DNA of 64,000 nt, from NCBI RefSeq assembly GCF_000026945.1, contig NC_012863.1, positions 1,517,501-1,581,500 on the forward strand, read 5' to 3'. The notes under the pieces were generated by a model. It did no database searches. It was not told where the DNA came from and was given only the letters and a program-made list of their open reading frames with translations. The number at the start of each line of letters is the position of its first letter. Position 1 is the first letter of the stretch. This document shows, one piece after another, positions 63,421 through 64,000 of the stretch. Both the position numbers and the translations under genes were made by a program. The stretch is from Candida dubliniensis CD36. Lineage: Eukaryota; Ascomycota; Pichiomycetes; Serinales; Debaryomycetaceae.

Positions 63421-63459
<39 letters not shown>
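63421..63459. repeat. AT/GT dinucleotide microsatellite
   Basis: About 14 AT units followed by five to six GT units, between the convergent CipC-like and zinc transporter genes. Confidence 0.85.
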
Positions 63460-63474
63460 ATTGTATATCGAAAT

Positions 63475-64000
63475 TTACGCCCAATTACCCAATAAGCTCA
63501 TGAGCAACATTCCCAAGACCAAACTTACTAAAGCAACTGTAGTTTTTAACAAAGAACTGTTTCTCAAGTGGCCATGCAACCAATCGTGACTCCACATTTC
63601 AATCAAACCGGTCCAAAGAAGCACACCTGCCGAAAAAGAATCCAATGTTCCCAATGCAATTAAAGTAGCAGGGTCATTACCATTAAATTTGTTCAACACA
63701 CCAATACCAATTGCCATTCCGATAGGGGTAATCAAAGCAAACATGAGGGCCATTACCAATTTGGTTGACAAGTTTGCATTGGTAATAGATATAATTCTAG
63801 AAGACAAAGCCAACCCTTCAAAGAACTGGTGGAAAACAATAACAATGAATAAGGTAATAAAGTACACATCATCGGTAACAACTAAGGTAATACCAATAAG
63901 GATGGAATGGAAAATGATTCCTGCTTCTAAAATCATTACTGAAATCTTATCATTGACTGAAATGCCATGTAATGATTGCTCATTGCTGGATGATTCCTCA
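63475..64000 (-). CDS. ZRT1: ZIP-family zinc transporter, C-terminal part
   Basis: The last 174 codons are present; the frame is open through the right edge, so the 5' part is missing. HSILIGITLVV and HQFFEGLALSSRI are ZIP transmembrane helices IV and V with the intramembrane His, Glu and His residues that bind zinc. MFALITPIGMAIGIG and the final LLMSLLGNWA are typical of fungal Zrt1/Zrt2. Upstream residues (NEQSLHG-type) belong to the end of the cytosolic loop. In C. albicans this position is the plasma-membrane importer Zrt1, divergently paired with the secreted zincophore PRA1, which would lie just outside the window. Confidence 0.88.
   Translation of the reverse strand, partial: EESSSNEQSLHGISVNDKISVMILEAGIIFHSILIGITLVVTDDVYFITLFIVIVFHQFFEGLALSSRIISITNANLSTKLVMALMFALITPIGMAIGIGVLNKFNGNDPATLIALGTLDSFSAGVLLWTGLIEMWSHDWLHGHLRNSSLLKTTVALVSLVLGMLLMSLLGNWA

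Overview
This window is nuclear DNA of a CTG-clade yeast, almost certainly from the Candida albicans group (C. albicans or a close relative such as C. dubliniensis). The evidence is the gene content (CZF1, OYE32, CSA2-type CFEM hemophore, ARR3, GST1, ZRT1), AT-rich intergenic DNA full of A/T tracts, short spliceosomal introns with GTATGT and TACTAAC signals, and a CTG codon lying exactly where a Ser-His repeat predicts serine. The order from NOP1 to ZRT1 agrees with my memory of C. albicans chromosome 4. I cannot settle the species. Proteins quoted here use the standard code, so in-frame CTG should be read as Ser. No tRNA, rRNA, transposon, LTR or CRISPR array was recognised by eye.

Layout. 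1-5 kb: the 5' part of SDH1 (minus) and three tandem related small secreted proteins (minus). 5-13 kb: VPS5 (plus), an ACT-domain protein (plus) and a GYF-domain Smy2-type protein (minus). 13-22 kb: UMP1 (minus, with an intron directly after its ATG), an NADP-dependent oxidoreductase, NOP1 (plus), a universal-stress-protein-domain gene and UBX2 (minus). 21.5-25.9 kb: a 4.4-kb region with no convincing gene. 25.9-39 kb: GUT2, MSC2, OYE32, GPN3, RVB1, SLY1 and CZF1. 39-46.4 kb: a 7.4-kb non-coding upstream region of CZF1. 46.4-53 kb: CCT6, a frame-disrupted translin/TRAX-like gene, MAP1, CDD1 (four exons), RPT5 and SEM1. 53-58.4 kb: ARR3, GST1 and an ABCG half-transporter in tandem. 58.4-64 kb: CSA2, LUC7, a protein with two RWD-like segments, PUS5, a CipC/DUF3759 protein and the 3' part of ZRT1.

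How the genes fit together. Most are unlinked housekeeping genes, as is normal in yeast. Some functional groups stand out. UMP1, RPT5 and SEM1 belong to the proteasome, and all three carry Rpn4/PACE-like upstream sites. ARR3-GST1-ABCG is a plausible thiol, arsenite and xenobiotic detoxification neighbourhood; ARR3 and GST1 have Cap1/Yap1-type motifs upstream, as does the distant oxidoreductase. Metal and heme handling is represented by MSC2, ZRT1 and CSA2. CZF1 with its very long regulatory region is the developmental (white-opaque and filamentation) element. I found no wholly new system. The best leads are the broken TRAX-like gene, the tandem secreted-protein family and the two large non-coding regions.
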